From NCBI RefSeq assembly GCF_027943255.1, contig NC_072896.1:47890501-47954500 (forward strand): a stretch of DNA of 64,000 bases. Reading direction: 5' to 3'. The position numbers and the translations under genes were made by a program. Positions 21,740 through 31,593 of the stretch are shown here, piece after piece; the first letter of the stretch is position 1; each line of letters starts with the position of its first letter. The notes below the pieces were generated by a model. The model saw only the letters and a list, made by a program, of their open reading frames with translations. It searched no databases and was not told the origin of the DNA. This DNA comes from Anastrepha obliqua (Eukaryota; Arthropoda; Insecta; Diptera; Tephritidae).

Positions 21740-22570
21740 TCTCCTGCCTATGTGTTAAATGGAGCTCTATACCATGGATAGCGTAACGATTAGCTTAGCT
21801 GTCAGTCAATCAGTGAGAAGCTCTTTTCTCCAATCCTTTTATTATGACTACCCCAAAATTGGGATTCTCTCGTTAGAGTGCAGGCTCAAGTTCCCACACA
21901 AAATTCGTGCCAAATTGAACTTTTGGAAAGACGGAGTTCTACATATAGAGCGCGAAATTAACTGCCTCGGATTCTGTTGTTCTGCCTATTACTGATAACG
22001 GCAATATTCTCAGTCAATCTGGCGATCGGAGACTCTGTTGTAAATTAGACACAACGTTTTCACTAACACTCATTTTGTGACTGAATAATAAGCAAGAATT
22101 TTAACAGACCCAATGACTATTAGAACACATTTTATAAGCCCTATAATGAGGAATGTTTATCTAGCTTTAAAATATAAAGCATTATATTGGTCCTACTGAA
22201 TAAGTGAACGTAATATTTATTTGATTATTTATGGATATTTTTTGAAAGAAGTAGGAAATTTACACCAACTTAATTTCTAGTTGTTATTAACGGCTATTGA
22301 CTGAGGCGGTCATTAGCCTACTTGGTCCTATAAGTCTAAGCTTCTAGTTGGTTCGACGGAATCCTTATATCTGCGTTTTTAGACCAAAAATTACATACCA
22401 TAATAATGCATCAGCACACGTATTCACTGGACTTGACCGCATGCATCTTTGTGAAAACTGAAAATGCCTATGAAAAATAGAAATTCGCTAGATATTATAA
22501 GTATATTTATAGTATATTTATAGTATATCTAAAAAAGAGTTTTTCATTAAATGTGCTATGATTTATCCAT
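21740..22570. other. Non-coding stretch, no gene recognised
   Basis: AT-rich sequence with no recognisable frame, containing a short tandem TATAGTATATTTA repeat at about 22499-22530. Confidence 0.3.
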
Positions 22571-22574
22571 GACG

Positions 22575-23856
22575 AGGACTATGAATAAGTTCGTGCGGTT
22601 TTACAACAGATGGCGTAACTTGATTATTATTCCATCGATCCACATTTCCAAACATTCATTGGAGAGCTACTGTCGTAAGGCACAAACGTCAGTATAAGTT
22701 TTTTATTTGAATCGTAAACAACAATATTTTTACCACACTTGAAAATGTCGAATTTCGTGCCAAATAATGTGTTTTTGCGGGGAATTCTTCTTCATTATTT
22801 TAATATGAAGAAAAAAGCAGCCGAAAGTCATCGTATCTTGGTGGAAGTTTATGGTGAGCATGCTCTAGCTGAGCGAACGTGCCAGAAGTGGTTTGCACGC
22901 TTTAAAAGTGGTGATTTTGGCTTGGAAGACGAAGAACGCGAGGGTGCGCCGCCAAAGTTCATGGATACCGAATTGGAGGAATTGCTCGATCAAGATCCGG
23001 CTCAAACGCAAGAAGAGGTTGCAAAAACTTTGGGAGTTGATCAATCAACCATTTCCAAACGTTTAAAAGCCATGGGAATGATCCGAAAGGTAGGCCATTG
23101 GGTGCCGTATGAATTGAAGCCAAGAGACGTTGAACGCCGTTTTATGGCATGCGAACAACTGCTTCAACGGCACAAAAGAAAGGGTTTTTTGCATCGAATT
23201 GTGACTGGCGATGAAAAGTGGGTCCATTACGACAATCCAAAACGTCGGGCAACGTATGGATACCCTGACCATGCTTCAACATCGACGTCGGCGCAGAATA
23301 TTCATGGCCTGAAGGTTATGCTGTGTATCTGGTGGGACCAGCTGGGTGTTGTGTATTATGAGCTACTGAAACCGAATGAAACGATCACGGGGGATGTCTA
23401 CCGACGACAATTGATGCGTTTGAGCCGAGCACTGCGAGAAAAACGGCCGCAATACGCCGATAGACACGACAAAGTTATTTTGCAACATGACAATGCTCGG
23501 CCACATGTTGCACAAGTGGTCAAAACATACTTAGAAACGCTCAAATGGGATGTCCTACCCCACCCGCCGTATAGTCCAGACCTTGCGCCATCCGATTACT
23601 ATCTCTTCCGATCGATGCAACATGGCCTGGCTGACCAGCACTTCCGTAATTACGATGAAGTCAAAAAATGGATCGATTCGTGGATTGCGGCAAAACCGAC
23701 CGAATTTTTCACAATGGGAATCCGTGAATTGCCAGAAAGATGGGAAAAAGTAGTAGTAAGCGATGGACAATACTTTGAATATTAAATTTGTAACCATTTT
23801 ACGTCAATAAAGTTTCAAATTTCGAAAAAAAACCGCACGAACTTATTCATAGTCCT
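22575..23856 (+). mobile_element. Complete mariner element (1282 bp)
   Basis: Perfect 28-bp inverted repeats bound the element: 22575-22602 and 23829-23856, with core ATGAATAAGTTCGTGCGGTT. The length is that of a full mariner and the transposase frame inside is intact. The right flank has TA directly outside the repeat; the left flank reads GA, so the target duplication is either mutated or lies inside the repeat at ACTATG. No other copy of this subfamily is in the window. Confidence 0.93.
22745..23785 (+). CDS. mariner transposase, apparently intact
   Basis: 346 codons from the ATG at 22745, a normal mariner length; an earlier in-frame TTG is ignored. The enzyme cuts and pastes the element at TA sites in the nucleus. 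The N-terminal half has the two helix-turn-helix DNA-binding units (NMKKKAAESHRILVEVYGEH; TLGVDQSTISKRLKAMG) and the linker WVPYELKPRDVERR. The catalytic triad is complete: D in HRIVTGDEKWVHYDNP, D in LQHDNARPHVA, and D in YSPDLAPSDYYLF, with 34 residues between the last two (DD34D). It ends RWEKVVVSDGQYFEY. I see no stop or frameshift. The sequence resembles the mellifera/cecropia group more than Mos1, but the subfamily is not certain. Activity is plausible but unproven. Confidence 0.95.
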   Translation: MSNFVPNNVFLRGILLHYFNMKKKAAESHRILVEVYGEHALAERTCQKWFARFKSGDFGLEDEEREGAPPKFMDTELEELLDQDPAQTQEEVAKTLGVDQSTISKRLKAMGMIRKVGHWVPYELKPRDVERRFMACEQLLQRHKRKGFLHRIVTGDEKWVHYDNPKRRATYGYPDHASTSTSAQNIHGLKVMLCIWWDQLGVVYYELLKPNETITGDVYRRQLMRLSRALREKRPQYADRHDKVILQHDNARPHVAQVVKTYLETLKWDVLPHPPYSPDLAPSDYYLFRSMQHGLADQHFRNYDEVKKWIDSWIAAKPTEFFTMGIRELPERWEKVVVSDGQYFEY

Positions 23857-23927
23857 ATTATATATATGTATATAAAATTGTCATTATCAATGGAACAATA
23901 TATATATATATGCATATATATATATAA

Positions 23928-24140
23928 TTAGCGCGTAAACCGCCACGTAATTTTTGGGTGTTTGGCCGAACTTCTCCTCCTATTTGTGGTGTGCGTCTTG
24001 ATGTTGTTCCACAAATGAAGGGACCTATTATATTAAATGGTCTAAAATTTTTTTCTTATTTTTGGTGTTTCACCGATATTCGAACCAACGTTCTCTCTGT
24101 GAATGGTAGTCACGCACCAACCCATTCGGCTACGGATATA
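23928..24140 (-). repeat. SINE family 1, copy with internal deletion
   Basis: A minus-strand copy with the 3' end (TTTGGCCGAACTTCTCCTCC, TTGATGTTGTTCCACAAATG) and the head (ATGGTAGTCACGCACCAACC, CATTCGGCTACGG). The middle of the body is replaced by AT-rich sequence. A (TA)n tract at 23899-23930 is its 3' tail. Confidence 0.75.
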
Positions 24141-24339
24141 CGAGTATATCCGAAAATATGTGAGGCTAGTTTAACTTAATTCCATTATAACTCCATTACG
24201 ATTATAATATTACGATTATATATAAAGATTACTTGGCTAAATGGGTCATACTATTTATATGGACAATTTTTGCAATAGTGTTCGCTTAGAGATAGATATG
24301 GTAGACATATGAATGGGGTTTGCACTTCACCTCATGGTC

Positions 24340-25140
24340 TTTTGTGCCCTCTACTCATCACAGTAACTCATCTAAGCCCAGTCCCCTTATTAAACTCAGG
24401 ATAGAGCTGGGTTGTATTGAGGGTATGTGCCTTACCTCTGGCTGCAGTTGGCCAAGATGTCTCAACCTTATCCGCGCTATGGCGCAGCATTCCAGGAGAA
24501 GGAGCATTGGAGTCTCCTGCGATTGGTCGCAGAAACGGCAAGAGTCCATTTCCTTTCAAATGCAGGCCTACTCCAGTTTAACTTACCGATAAGTTAAATT
24601 CTGAACTTCTTTTCGAATTTGATGACTTTTGTGATATCATCTCTGGGTAGTTCCGTGTGTGGGAGCTGCAGTTTTAGCACTTCCATGTTTTCAGAAGACA
24701 TCACTTTTCCTCTCCCGAAACCTTCCCTGGTAATATTCAGCAGGGTACGCTTGACTGATTGCTAAATGACTATATGGAGCGGTGTGAGCTCGAGCATCAC
24801 CCCCATCACAGCTGTAGAATAGATCCGCATCGCTCCCGTGATGCACACGCATGCTAAGCGCTGAAGCTTAGTTTGCGCTGACTGCCCTGCGACCGCTCCA
24901 TATGTCAGCATTGGTCTTATTATCATGGTGTACATCCATTTCAGGATTCTTGGGTTACAGCCCCAAGATTTTCCTGCTAGACTTTTGCAGATCATGAGAG
25001 CCTTTGTTGCCTTTTCCAGTTAAGCTTGGCATCCAAGACAAGGCCAAGATACTTAACTTCCCTGACCTAATCAGTAGCAATGCCGTCTATGCTGAGCTCT
25101 TTCATTCCTGGTAGTTCGCTTAGCCAAGTCTTTACTTAAA
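24340..25140 (-). pseudogene. I-type non-LTR RT fragment, RNase H deleted
   Basis: From 25140 downward the minus strand encodes an RT thumb: ELPGMKELSIDGIATD, EVKYLGLVLDAKLNWKR, then MICKSLAGKSWGCNPRILKW and IIRPMLTYGAVAG. LQRLACVCITGAMR and LELTPLHI follow. The fragment ends with a C-terminal zinc-knuckle, SCRFCDQSQETPMLLLLECC and SILSLIRGLGLDELL. The RNase H domain expected between these is missing, so the copy has an internal deletion as well as frameshifts. Confidence 0.7.
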
Positions 25141-25144
25141 GATA

Positions 25145-25725
25145 AGATGCACACTCTTAGAAAAAATTGGAAAAGGAATGCTTTGAGAATTGTGTCAACT
25201 AAACTAAAATAAAGGAAAAACTGCCTTAAGGAGGAAAAGTTTTGTTTTTGGACAAAAATGGAAAGACAAAAGAAACGTTTGATCAGTTCTACAAAACACA
25301 AGGCCGCTATGGGTGAAGCAACAGATAAAATAGGAAATAAAAAGTTAAAACTAATTACCATAAATTATTATAATTTGAATATGTCAAATATTTGCAGGTG
25401 TGCCCAAATGGCATTCTTACTACTCAACCTCACGAAACTATGCCCGATATCTAAAAATATTATCCTGACCCTTCTACGAGTACTACGTATTAATGCTCAG
25501 CTGTCTATGAGCTCGCGAGCACATAAAGCGAATACGCATTTTCCGAAAAAATTAACTAAAAAGTTAAAATTCCGCGCATGTTCTCAAAAAGATAAGGTCA
25601 ACAATTTTTTTACGGGCGTCGATTGCCACAATAAAGACCAAGCAATTGTATCGATCTATGTTTGAGAGATTATCACACCCAAAATAAGCCATAAGACAAC
25701 TGTATTTTCATTTAGATATATGTAC
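25145..25725. other. Non-coding stretch; 135-codon frame of doubtful value
   Basis: A frame at 25258-25665 (+) runs 135 codons but is Lys/Asn-rich, shows no domain, and sits between two TE fragments. I do not call it a gene. Nothing else is recognised. Confidence 0.3.
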
Positions 25726-25728
25726 TTA

Positions 25729-26563
25729 CAGTCTGTGTCAGAAGAAAATAACCGTTTTTTCTTGTAACTTCAAGATATATCTCGTCCTGCTTCTTGCTGC
25801 ATAATAGTCCCACTCAAGGGCTACGACGCCAGTGCTAACTCAGATTAGTGCCGTTCGAAACTTTCCCGTAAACGCAACCAAACAAAAATGAGTGAGAAGT
25901 ACTCGAAGCGGTTCGAAGCGGTTCGAGGCGGTATTTTTATGCATGCATTCGAAAGGAGCGAAATTATCTTACGCCGCAGCTGCAAAAGAGATTAAAAAGT
26001 CAAAAAAGTTTTTTGTGATGTGGTATCAGTGGTATAAGCTGTACAAAAATGTTGATGACTTTTCCGAGTGGGCTTTGAAGCGAGTGACGACAAAAAAGAA
26101 GGATAAAGTGATCGTTGAACTTTTTAAGCGGGACCCTTCTTTGCGACTACGCCAAGCACGCACAATTCTTGCTAAAAAGGGAATAAATGTGAGTATAACA
26201 CCATCAAACGACGGCTGAGAAACAACAAAACAAAAAAAATAGTGTCACAGTATTGGACGGACCTTCCCAGGCCCCAGACGCCAACCCCATTGAAAATGTG
26301 TGGGGAGTATGAAAACGCATCTTGCCGGAATGCCAGTCCATGATTTAAAGCAACTCGTGCGTCAAGTTCGCATATTCTAGTCCTGTTTGTCGATGAGCTA
26401 CGCAGTAAAGCATGACGAATATGCCAGGCTATACTCGACAACGACGAAGACTACACGGCTTATTGAGTAATTGCGACTCGTAATTTTGTAAAAAAAAAAA
26501 TTTAAAAATATACTTTTATACTTCATGAATAATTTCGGTTCCGTTTTTTCTAGCACAGACTGT
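25729..26563 (+). mobile_element. Tc1-like deletion derivative (835 bp)
   Basis: Inverted ends CAGTCTGTG (25729) and, reverse complemented, CAGTCTGTGCTAGAAAA (26563) are flanked by TA at 25727-25728 and 26564-26565. Inside are an N-terminal DNA-binding part and a short C-terminal part of a Tc1-type transposase with the catalytic middle deleted. The minus-strand element ending at 52254 has the same termini. Confidence 0.8.
25892..26440 (+). pseudogene. Tc1-like transposase, catalytic core deleted
   Basis: The frame 25892-26218 gives an N-terminal helix-turn-helix region (KRFEAVFLCMHSKGAKLSYA, AAKEIKKSKKFFVMWYQWYK, ARTILAKKGINVS). After a deletion, shifted frames give DANPIENVWG (the Tc1 block carrying the last acidic residue), MPVHDLKQLVRQVR and a degenerate end. 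The first two catalytic Asp blocks are absent. GAAGCGGTTC is tandemly repeated at 25906-25925, an unusual Arg/Ser-rich start. Confidence 0.7.
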
Positions 26564-26959
26564 AAATATATTATATAATTTTGTAAGTTTTGTATCTTTG
26601 AATAAAACTGAGTTATATAAAACCCTACAGTTTGCCAGTTAATATACATAAATGTGACTCTGGTCTATGTGAAAAATATCTACTATGGACCAACGGAAAA
26701 AATATGTGACAGCTTTAAAAAACTGCTTTTATAGCGAGTTGGAGTTTCTATGATACCCAGTGACAAGCAAAAGCATATACATTTCTAGATGGTCTGTGAA
26801 GACGGACTGCTTAAGTCCCCCTGGTAGCGAACGTGTTAAGAAAATCATGTCCAGAGAGGCTTATTTTTAACTCAGTGGTTTGAAGAGTAAACAAAACTGT
26901 TGGTTTTACTACGAAGAAAACCCACAATTTACTCACTAATAACCATTACATTCATCTGA

Positions 26960-27241
26960 ACTGACTGTTTAGAATCTTCAGTTCGTACTTCCTCCAAAAT
27001 GAAGGTGGTGACACTGTCTCTGTCATTGAAAAGCGTTATAGATCGATGAAAATGAACTTTTTTCAACCAACATTGGGAGAAGTTGAGCTACAATACGGAA
27101 CTCCATACGTGCCGCATAGCACGTGAAACAATCGAATGATTGTGGGAAAAATTTAGCGATTTCCATTGTGGTATTGAATGACCCCAAGAAGCTGTAATTT
27201 AACATCATTGGTCTACTTTTTGTAGAGTTATTTAAAGTCAT
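26960..27241 (+). pseudogene. DD41D-like transposase fragment
   Basis: In shifting + frames this reads GGDTVSVIEKRYRSMKMNFF, a TPYVPHS block (equivalent of the QDGATCHTA region), then a PPRSCNLTSLVYFLWSYLK-like block. These are the middle and late parts of an IS630/Tc1/mariner DD41D-type transposase. In the last block the catalytic Asp position is Val. A SINE copy abuts it directly at 27242. Confidence 0.5.
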
Positions 27242-27352
27242 TGACGGCCGCCGTGGCCGAGTAGGTGGTTCGTGACTATCATTCGGAAGTGCGCAGGTTC
27301 GAATCTGCCGTTCGAAGTCGGCTTAAAACTGTGGAGTGCCTCACAAATAGGA
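27242..27352 (+). repeat. SINE family 1, internally deleted
   Basis: The head GACGGCCGCCGTGGCCGAGT and B box GGTTCGAATC (about 27296-27305) join directly to the body block TGCCGTTCGAAGTCGGCTT. The segment between B box and body is lost. Confidence 0.8.
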
Positions 27353-27455
27353 ATTCATTGATCTATATGAATAAGTCAGACTTTCTTCATGTGAACGCCA
27401 TTTGAATTATGTTTTATTCAAAACTTCACAGCATCGATTGTACTTCACATTGAAT

Positions 27456-27830
27456 AGGTTAGGTTAGATTGACCTGACTGGTTGAAAGCCATCACATAGA
27501 CCTATTGGTCCTTAGTGTTACCAGATGGAGCTAGACCCTTACGTTTCTTTGTAAAAGGATTCTTATAATAAGCCTGTGTCTTTCCCGAATATAAGTAAAC
27601 TCTGAAGCTCTAACCCCGAGAGGCATTCTAACTTGTCATATTGTAGAGTTCCTAAGCATTTTAATCTGGTTCTAGCTAATGCAGGGCAAGAACATAGAAG
27701 GTGTTTACAATGAATAAAACACGTTTGAATTTTCCCAAAAGTGATTTTGGTGATTTTGGCCGAGTTTAACAAAGCGCGTTTTGAAACGTGCAGGCCGGCC
27801 CCAGTTGGGCACACCAAGTGAAGCCAAGTC
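27456..27830 (-). pseudogene. I-type non-LTR C-terminus and 3' UTR
   Basis: The minus strand reads a zinc-knuckle C-terminus (CKHLLCSCPALARTRLKCLG, then LLIFGKDTGLL) and stops near 27565. A 3' UTR-like segment follows with GGTTAGGTTAGATTGACC at about 27458-27475. A similar GTTAGGTTAGATTG block occurs at 54940, suggesting related retrotransposon 3' ends. Confidence 0.55.
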
Positions 27831-27839
27831 TTTCTCCAC

Positions 27840-28380
27840 CTGATCTTTGCAATGACTAACGACCAATGAGGTCGTGCTCTTCCCGTTTTTTACAACATCA
27901 TTTGACTAAAGAATAAAATTTTGTTATTTTATTTGGAGAATAATTGGAGGTCTTACTCTTTTAACCCTGGATCACTAAAAAATCGTCTAACAGACTACGC
28001 ACGCCTGCAGTTTTGCGAATCCTTACCACACCACCTTACTAACAAGTAGTTAAATAGAAATATTATAATCCTTTTCTTAATTTACACTCATTTATTGCTT
28101 GAAATAAAATAAGGAAATATAAAAATATACTTGTTTATAGTCTGTGAGACGAATGATTAGTGACAGAGTAACACTGATTTAAGTTTAGTGATCTAGGATT
28201 AACACAGCTTTATCAATTTCAGAGCTTAGTATTAAAACGTATATGGCCTGCAATCAAAAGGCCTGCAGCTGGCTTCTTAGTAGGGTAGAGGTCTCTCTCT
28301 CCACACATTTTAGTCTAACCTTATTAATGCTAACTTAAGCTGCATATTCCTACGAAACCAACTCTATGACATACATACTG
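27840..28380. other. Non-coding stretch, no gene recognised
   Basis: AT-rich DNA with no element ends or domains recognised. Confidence 0.3.
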
Positions 28381-28384
28381 CATA

Positions 28385-29020
28385 GGTTGTTCAATAAGTT
28401 TTGCGGTTCGGTAAGAAACATTTCATGGTTTGAAATACACTTTATTATTCAGTATAGTCTCCCTGAACATCAATACACTTGTTCTAGCGAGATTTCAATT
28501 TATGAATGTCATCCCTGAAGTGAGAATCGGGAAGCTGTTATGACCTCATCATTTGCTGAAAAACGCTTTCTATGCATGCATTTTTTTAGATCTGGAAACA
28601 GCTGGAAGTCGCTAAGGGCCAATCTGGTGCACACAGTTGATGCTCTAACTTTAAGTTATGGATTTTAAACATTGTCAAAATGATTTCGTGACAGGGCGCA
28701 TTGTCCTAATGAAAAATTATTTTTTTCTTCTGCAACTGTTTCACGAATTTTTCCCTTCAGCTTGTCTAAAAGGTAACAATAATATTCAGAATTTATGGTT
28801 TTACCAGTTTGCAAGTAACTCACAAAATTCCTTTCGCATCCCAAAAAACTGATGCTAACACCTTCTTGACCGATTTCTGGACACGAACTTGTTTCGTAGC
28901 CGAAAAACGAGGATCACACCACTCTTTAACCTCTTGTTTTGATTTGGGATCATGGTAATAGACCGAAGTCCCTTCCTTAGTGATGAATCTACGCACAAAA
29001 TCCACTTTATCCCTTCGAAA
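28385..29020 (-). pseudogene. mariner transposase remnant
   Basis: The minus-strand frame 29005-28820 reads MDFVRRFITKEGTSVYYHDP and VKKVLASVFWDAKGIL, the first catalytic region of a mariner with the GDE Asp changed. Shifted frames continue with YLQTGKTINSEYYCYLLDKL, a degenerate HQDNAPCH block near 28700 and KRFSANDEVI. The 3' end at 28385 reads GGTTGTTCAATAAGTTTTGC, a mariner-like terminal repeat preceded by TA. The 5' end is missing. It is irritans-like and inactive. Confidence 0.65.
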
Positions 29021-29029
29021 ACGCTCTAA

Positions 29030-30480
29030 ACTAATAAATCAAGCATAGTATTACAGCTGCTGAAGTTTTACTGCGAAATACCGTTAGATGGAATAATATT
29101 GTGATGCAGGTTTATTTTCGAGCCAAGTACAGTCTTCACCTGAATTATCAGAAAACCTTGGATTACTAATCCAATACTTTAATGCTTTCTTCCATAAAAA
29201 TTATTGCCTGTAATCAAGTGAACCGGGCTGTATGTATGTATCTACGGATACCAGATCAATTATAAAGTTAAAAAAATGTGTAGCATTCTGCAATTTTACT
29301 TGGACTCACAATCTAAATCAGGCTTCTTATTACCATATTAAGGTTGGATGTATTTAGTGCAAAATTTTAGTAAATCCTACGAAATATGACTGAATTCAAC
29401 GTCGATATGCCACAAAGTTTATGGAAAGGTGAATAGGATAAACCCGCTAGGCTTAACTTGATCTTTTTGCGCATACATGCATATGTATTTGTGTGCAAAT
29501 TATAATAGCTCGTACTTCCAGCAGAATACCCGCATTTCAAATGTTTACTAATATAAGGTTTGTTGTACTTGTAATGAGTGCATATGTTAATACTTCCTTG
29601 TAGGTATGTACATATCACTAAGTAATTTAAGGTCACTTTAATGTCTAAACAAATGGCATAATAGAGATGACAAAAAACGTTTTAACGCCAAAACAACTAG
29701 CCAAGCATTGTAAATATATATGTATGTATGTATGTGCGTGCGTAGCTCATTGCAAGTGCTTAGTGCAAGTCTTACGGTTGTATGCCGATAGTTATGAACA
29801 CACATATACGCATACAAATATACATACGAAAGTGCATTTGTATATAGGTGTGTATAAAATGGACATTAATGGGATATATAATATATATAGGTATGCATGA
29901 ATGTATGTATATACGTACGTTTGCTTGAGTATATATAGTTTCTATGTACATACGCATGCACATATATTTCTGTAAGTGCAGTAAATGTTATATGAGGGCG
30001 ATGGAGTACATTCAAACAAAATTTACTAAAACGCACCCACATTTTCATACATATATGTGCGTATATACAAAAATACTTATATATATCTACAATACAAATA
30101 AATGCACACATTTAAAGACCACTCCCTTAAAATGCAAACCCACAAAACAACCAATCCAGATCATTTTAAAAGTGCTCTCTCGCAAAAGAAATCAGCTCCA
30201 TAACTCTCTCTCGTCCCTTCTTTGCTTCCAATCCCTTTTCCATTTCCATTTAAAATCTCACAATTTTCTACACGTTTACAATATTTTTAGCCGCTGAAAT
30301 ACTCGTCTACATAGACGTATATACATACATACATACATATATGAATACGTATGTATTCCATTGAATATCAAGTGAAAACCATCAGTATTTTGCACAGCTC
30401 GACTAGACACACAAGGACCAACCCAGTTCAGCCCACACTAAGCACACAAACACCCATACACACTTTCATACACACATATA
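29030..30480. other. Non-coding upstream region with ATGT/ACAT microsatellites
   Basis: From about 29690 to 30350 the sequence is dominated by TATG, TGTA and ACAT repeats, for example at 29719-29737 and 30320-30345. Their open frames (29667-29900, 29866-30111) are made of repeat-coded Tyr/Ile/His and are not genes. It lies just upstream of the Lim3 5' region. Confidence 0.5.
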
Positions 30481-30608
30481 CACACGTTTTGTAGGTAAAG
30501 CGACTAGTCGACCCAACTGACTTGCTGGATCCCGGCAACAACTCCAGAAAATGCAACACTTACCCCGAGCAGCCAGTCAGCCAGCCAAGCAACCGACTAG
30601 CCAGCCGA

Positions 30609-30614
30609 TATAAA
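30609..30614 (+). promoter_or_regulatory. Candidate TATA box upstream of Lim3
   Basis: TATAAA within CCGATATAAAGTG, in a locally G+C-richer block about 870 bp upstream of the Lim3 start codon. No strong initiator follows at the right distance; position is the only support. Confidence 0.2.
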
Positions 30615-31141
30615 GTGTTGAGCGCACAATCCGCTCACGATGTACCGAAAGTCAAACGGGTACGGCCAGCATTAAGCCGAACTAACGTTCAGAGTGTCAA
30701 CCACCCTCACGCCCACCAACCCCATCGCCACCTTACACGCATTTGTACATGCATACATACATATATACAATACTACATATAAAATATACCCCTTGTATTC
30801 TGGTGGTTGCTAAACACATTCAGCAAAGCGCTTTCTTCCATTTTCCACTGGAAGCAACAATTTTGAGCTTGAATTTGAGGGTAGGACCACCGTTACCGCG
30901 ATTATGTCAGCAACTTTATACAAATCTGACAAGAACAGCAATAACAAGAAGAAAACAATACCGACATAAAGTTATCAACTTTGTTTTTTGCTTTACAGTT
31001 ATTTGTTTGTTGTATTTTCATAGCAGTGGCTGGCTGTTTACCGTTTTTACCCCTGAATTATCCAGTGCACTTGCGGAGAGCACACCTAACCCAGCCGTCC
31101 ATCTGTAAAGATGGGCTTGCAGTGCATCAATTCGGTCAGCG

Positions 31142-31147
31142 TCAGTT
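31142..31147 (+). promoter_or_regulatory. Candidate initiator (Inr) for Lim3
   Basis: TCAGTT matches the insect initiator consensus TCAGTY and lies 332 bp upstream of the Lim3 ATG. No TATA box lies 30 bp upstream, as is common for developmental genes. The downstream element is unclear. Confidence 0.25.
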
Positions 31148-31478
31148 CGGTACGAGACGCACCTTTCAACTAGTAATAGTGTTTGCTGGTGCCGTTTTTT
31201 AACGTGCTTTGCACTCGCGAAATCGATCGGCCTCTGAGAGTCGATTTTTTCTGATGTGTGATAGAGATCAACGGTCTTTGTCTTTTGATTTTTTATAAAA
31301 AAAAGCTAAATTAAAAATTGTGCATTAAATGTGCTTTTGAAAGTGCACATTCATTGTCGGTTGTAACAAACGGAAATGCACATTTAATAGCGATTATGGA
31401 TATGGATAATGTGTAAACGTTTCAAACGCCGCACGGTAGTTTTTTAGTGCTGTGCTTCGCTGATTCTAAATCTACAGA

Positions 31479-31593
31479 ATGGAACTTTTGAAACTTATGA
31501 TGTTTAAAAGTGACTTTCTGTGCTCCGGTGGTGGAAAATGTGATGATCGAGTACCACCAATCAATTTAAGTCAATTGCCAGAATTTTTATTGT
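31479..31593 (+). CDS. Lim3: Lim3 coding exon 1
   Basis: The ATG at 31479 is the first Met after an in-frame stop (TAA at 31467-31469). It encodes 38 residues beginning [13 protein letters not shown] and ending [11 protein letters not shown], plus one base of the next codon. The donor TGT|GTAAGTG is strong. Phase matches exon 2, giving [10 protein letters not shown], just before LIM1. A TACAG immediately precedes the ATG at 31473-31477, so an additional upstream non-coding exon is possible. Confidence 0.85.

Noticed and set aside
23063..23797. Antisense frames within the intact mariner
   Set aside because: Shadows of the transposase on the other strand.
25258..25665. 135-codon frame on the + strand
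   Set aside because: No recognisable domain, Lys/Asn-rich, between two TE fragments, and no splice or start context; more likely chance.
29667..30111. Several overlapping open frames rich in Tyr, Ile and His
   Set aside because: They are produced by ATGT/ACAT microsatellites and occur on both strands; no gene.
30522..31202. Open frames upstream of Lim3 (30522-30782, 30743-31108)
   Set aside because: They lie in the presumed Lim3 5' region, overlap each other in different frames and have no domain; 5' UTR or promoter is more likely.
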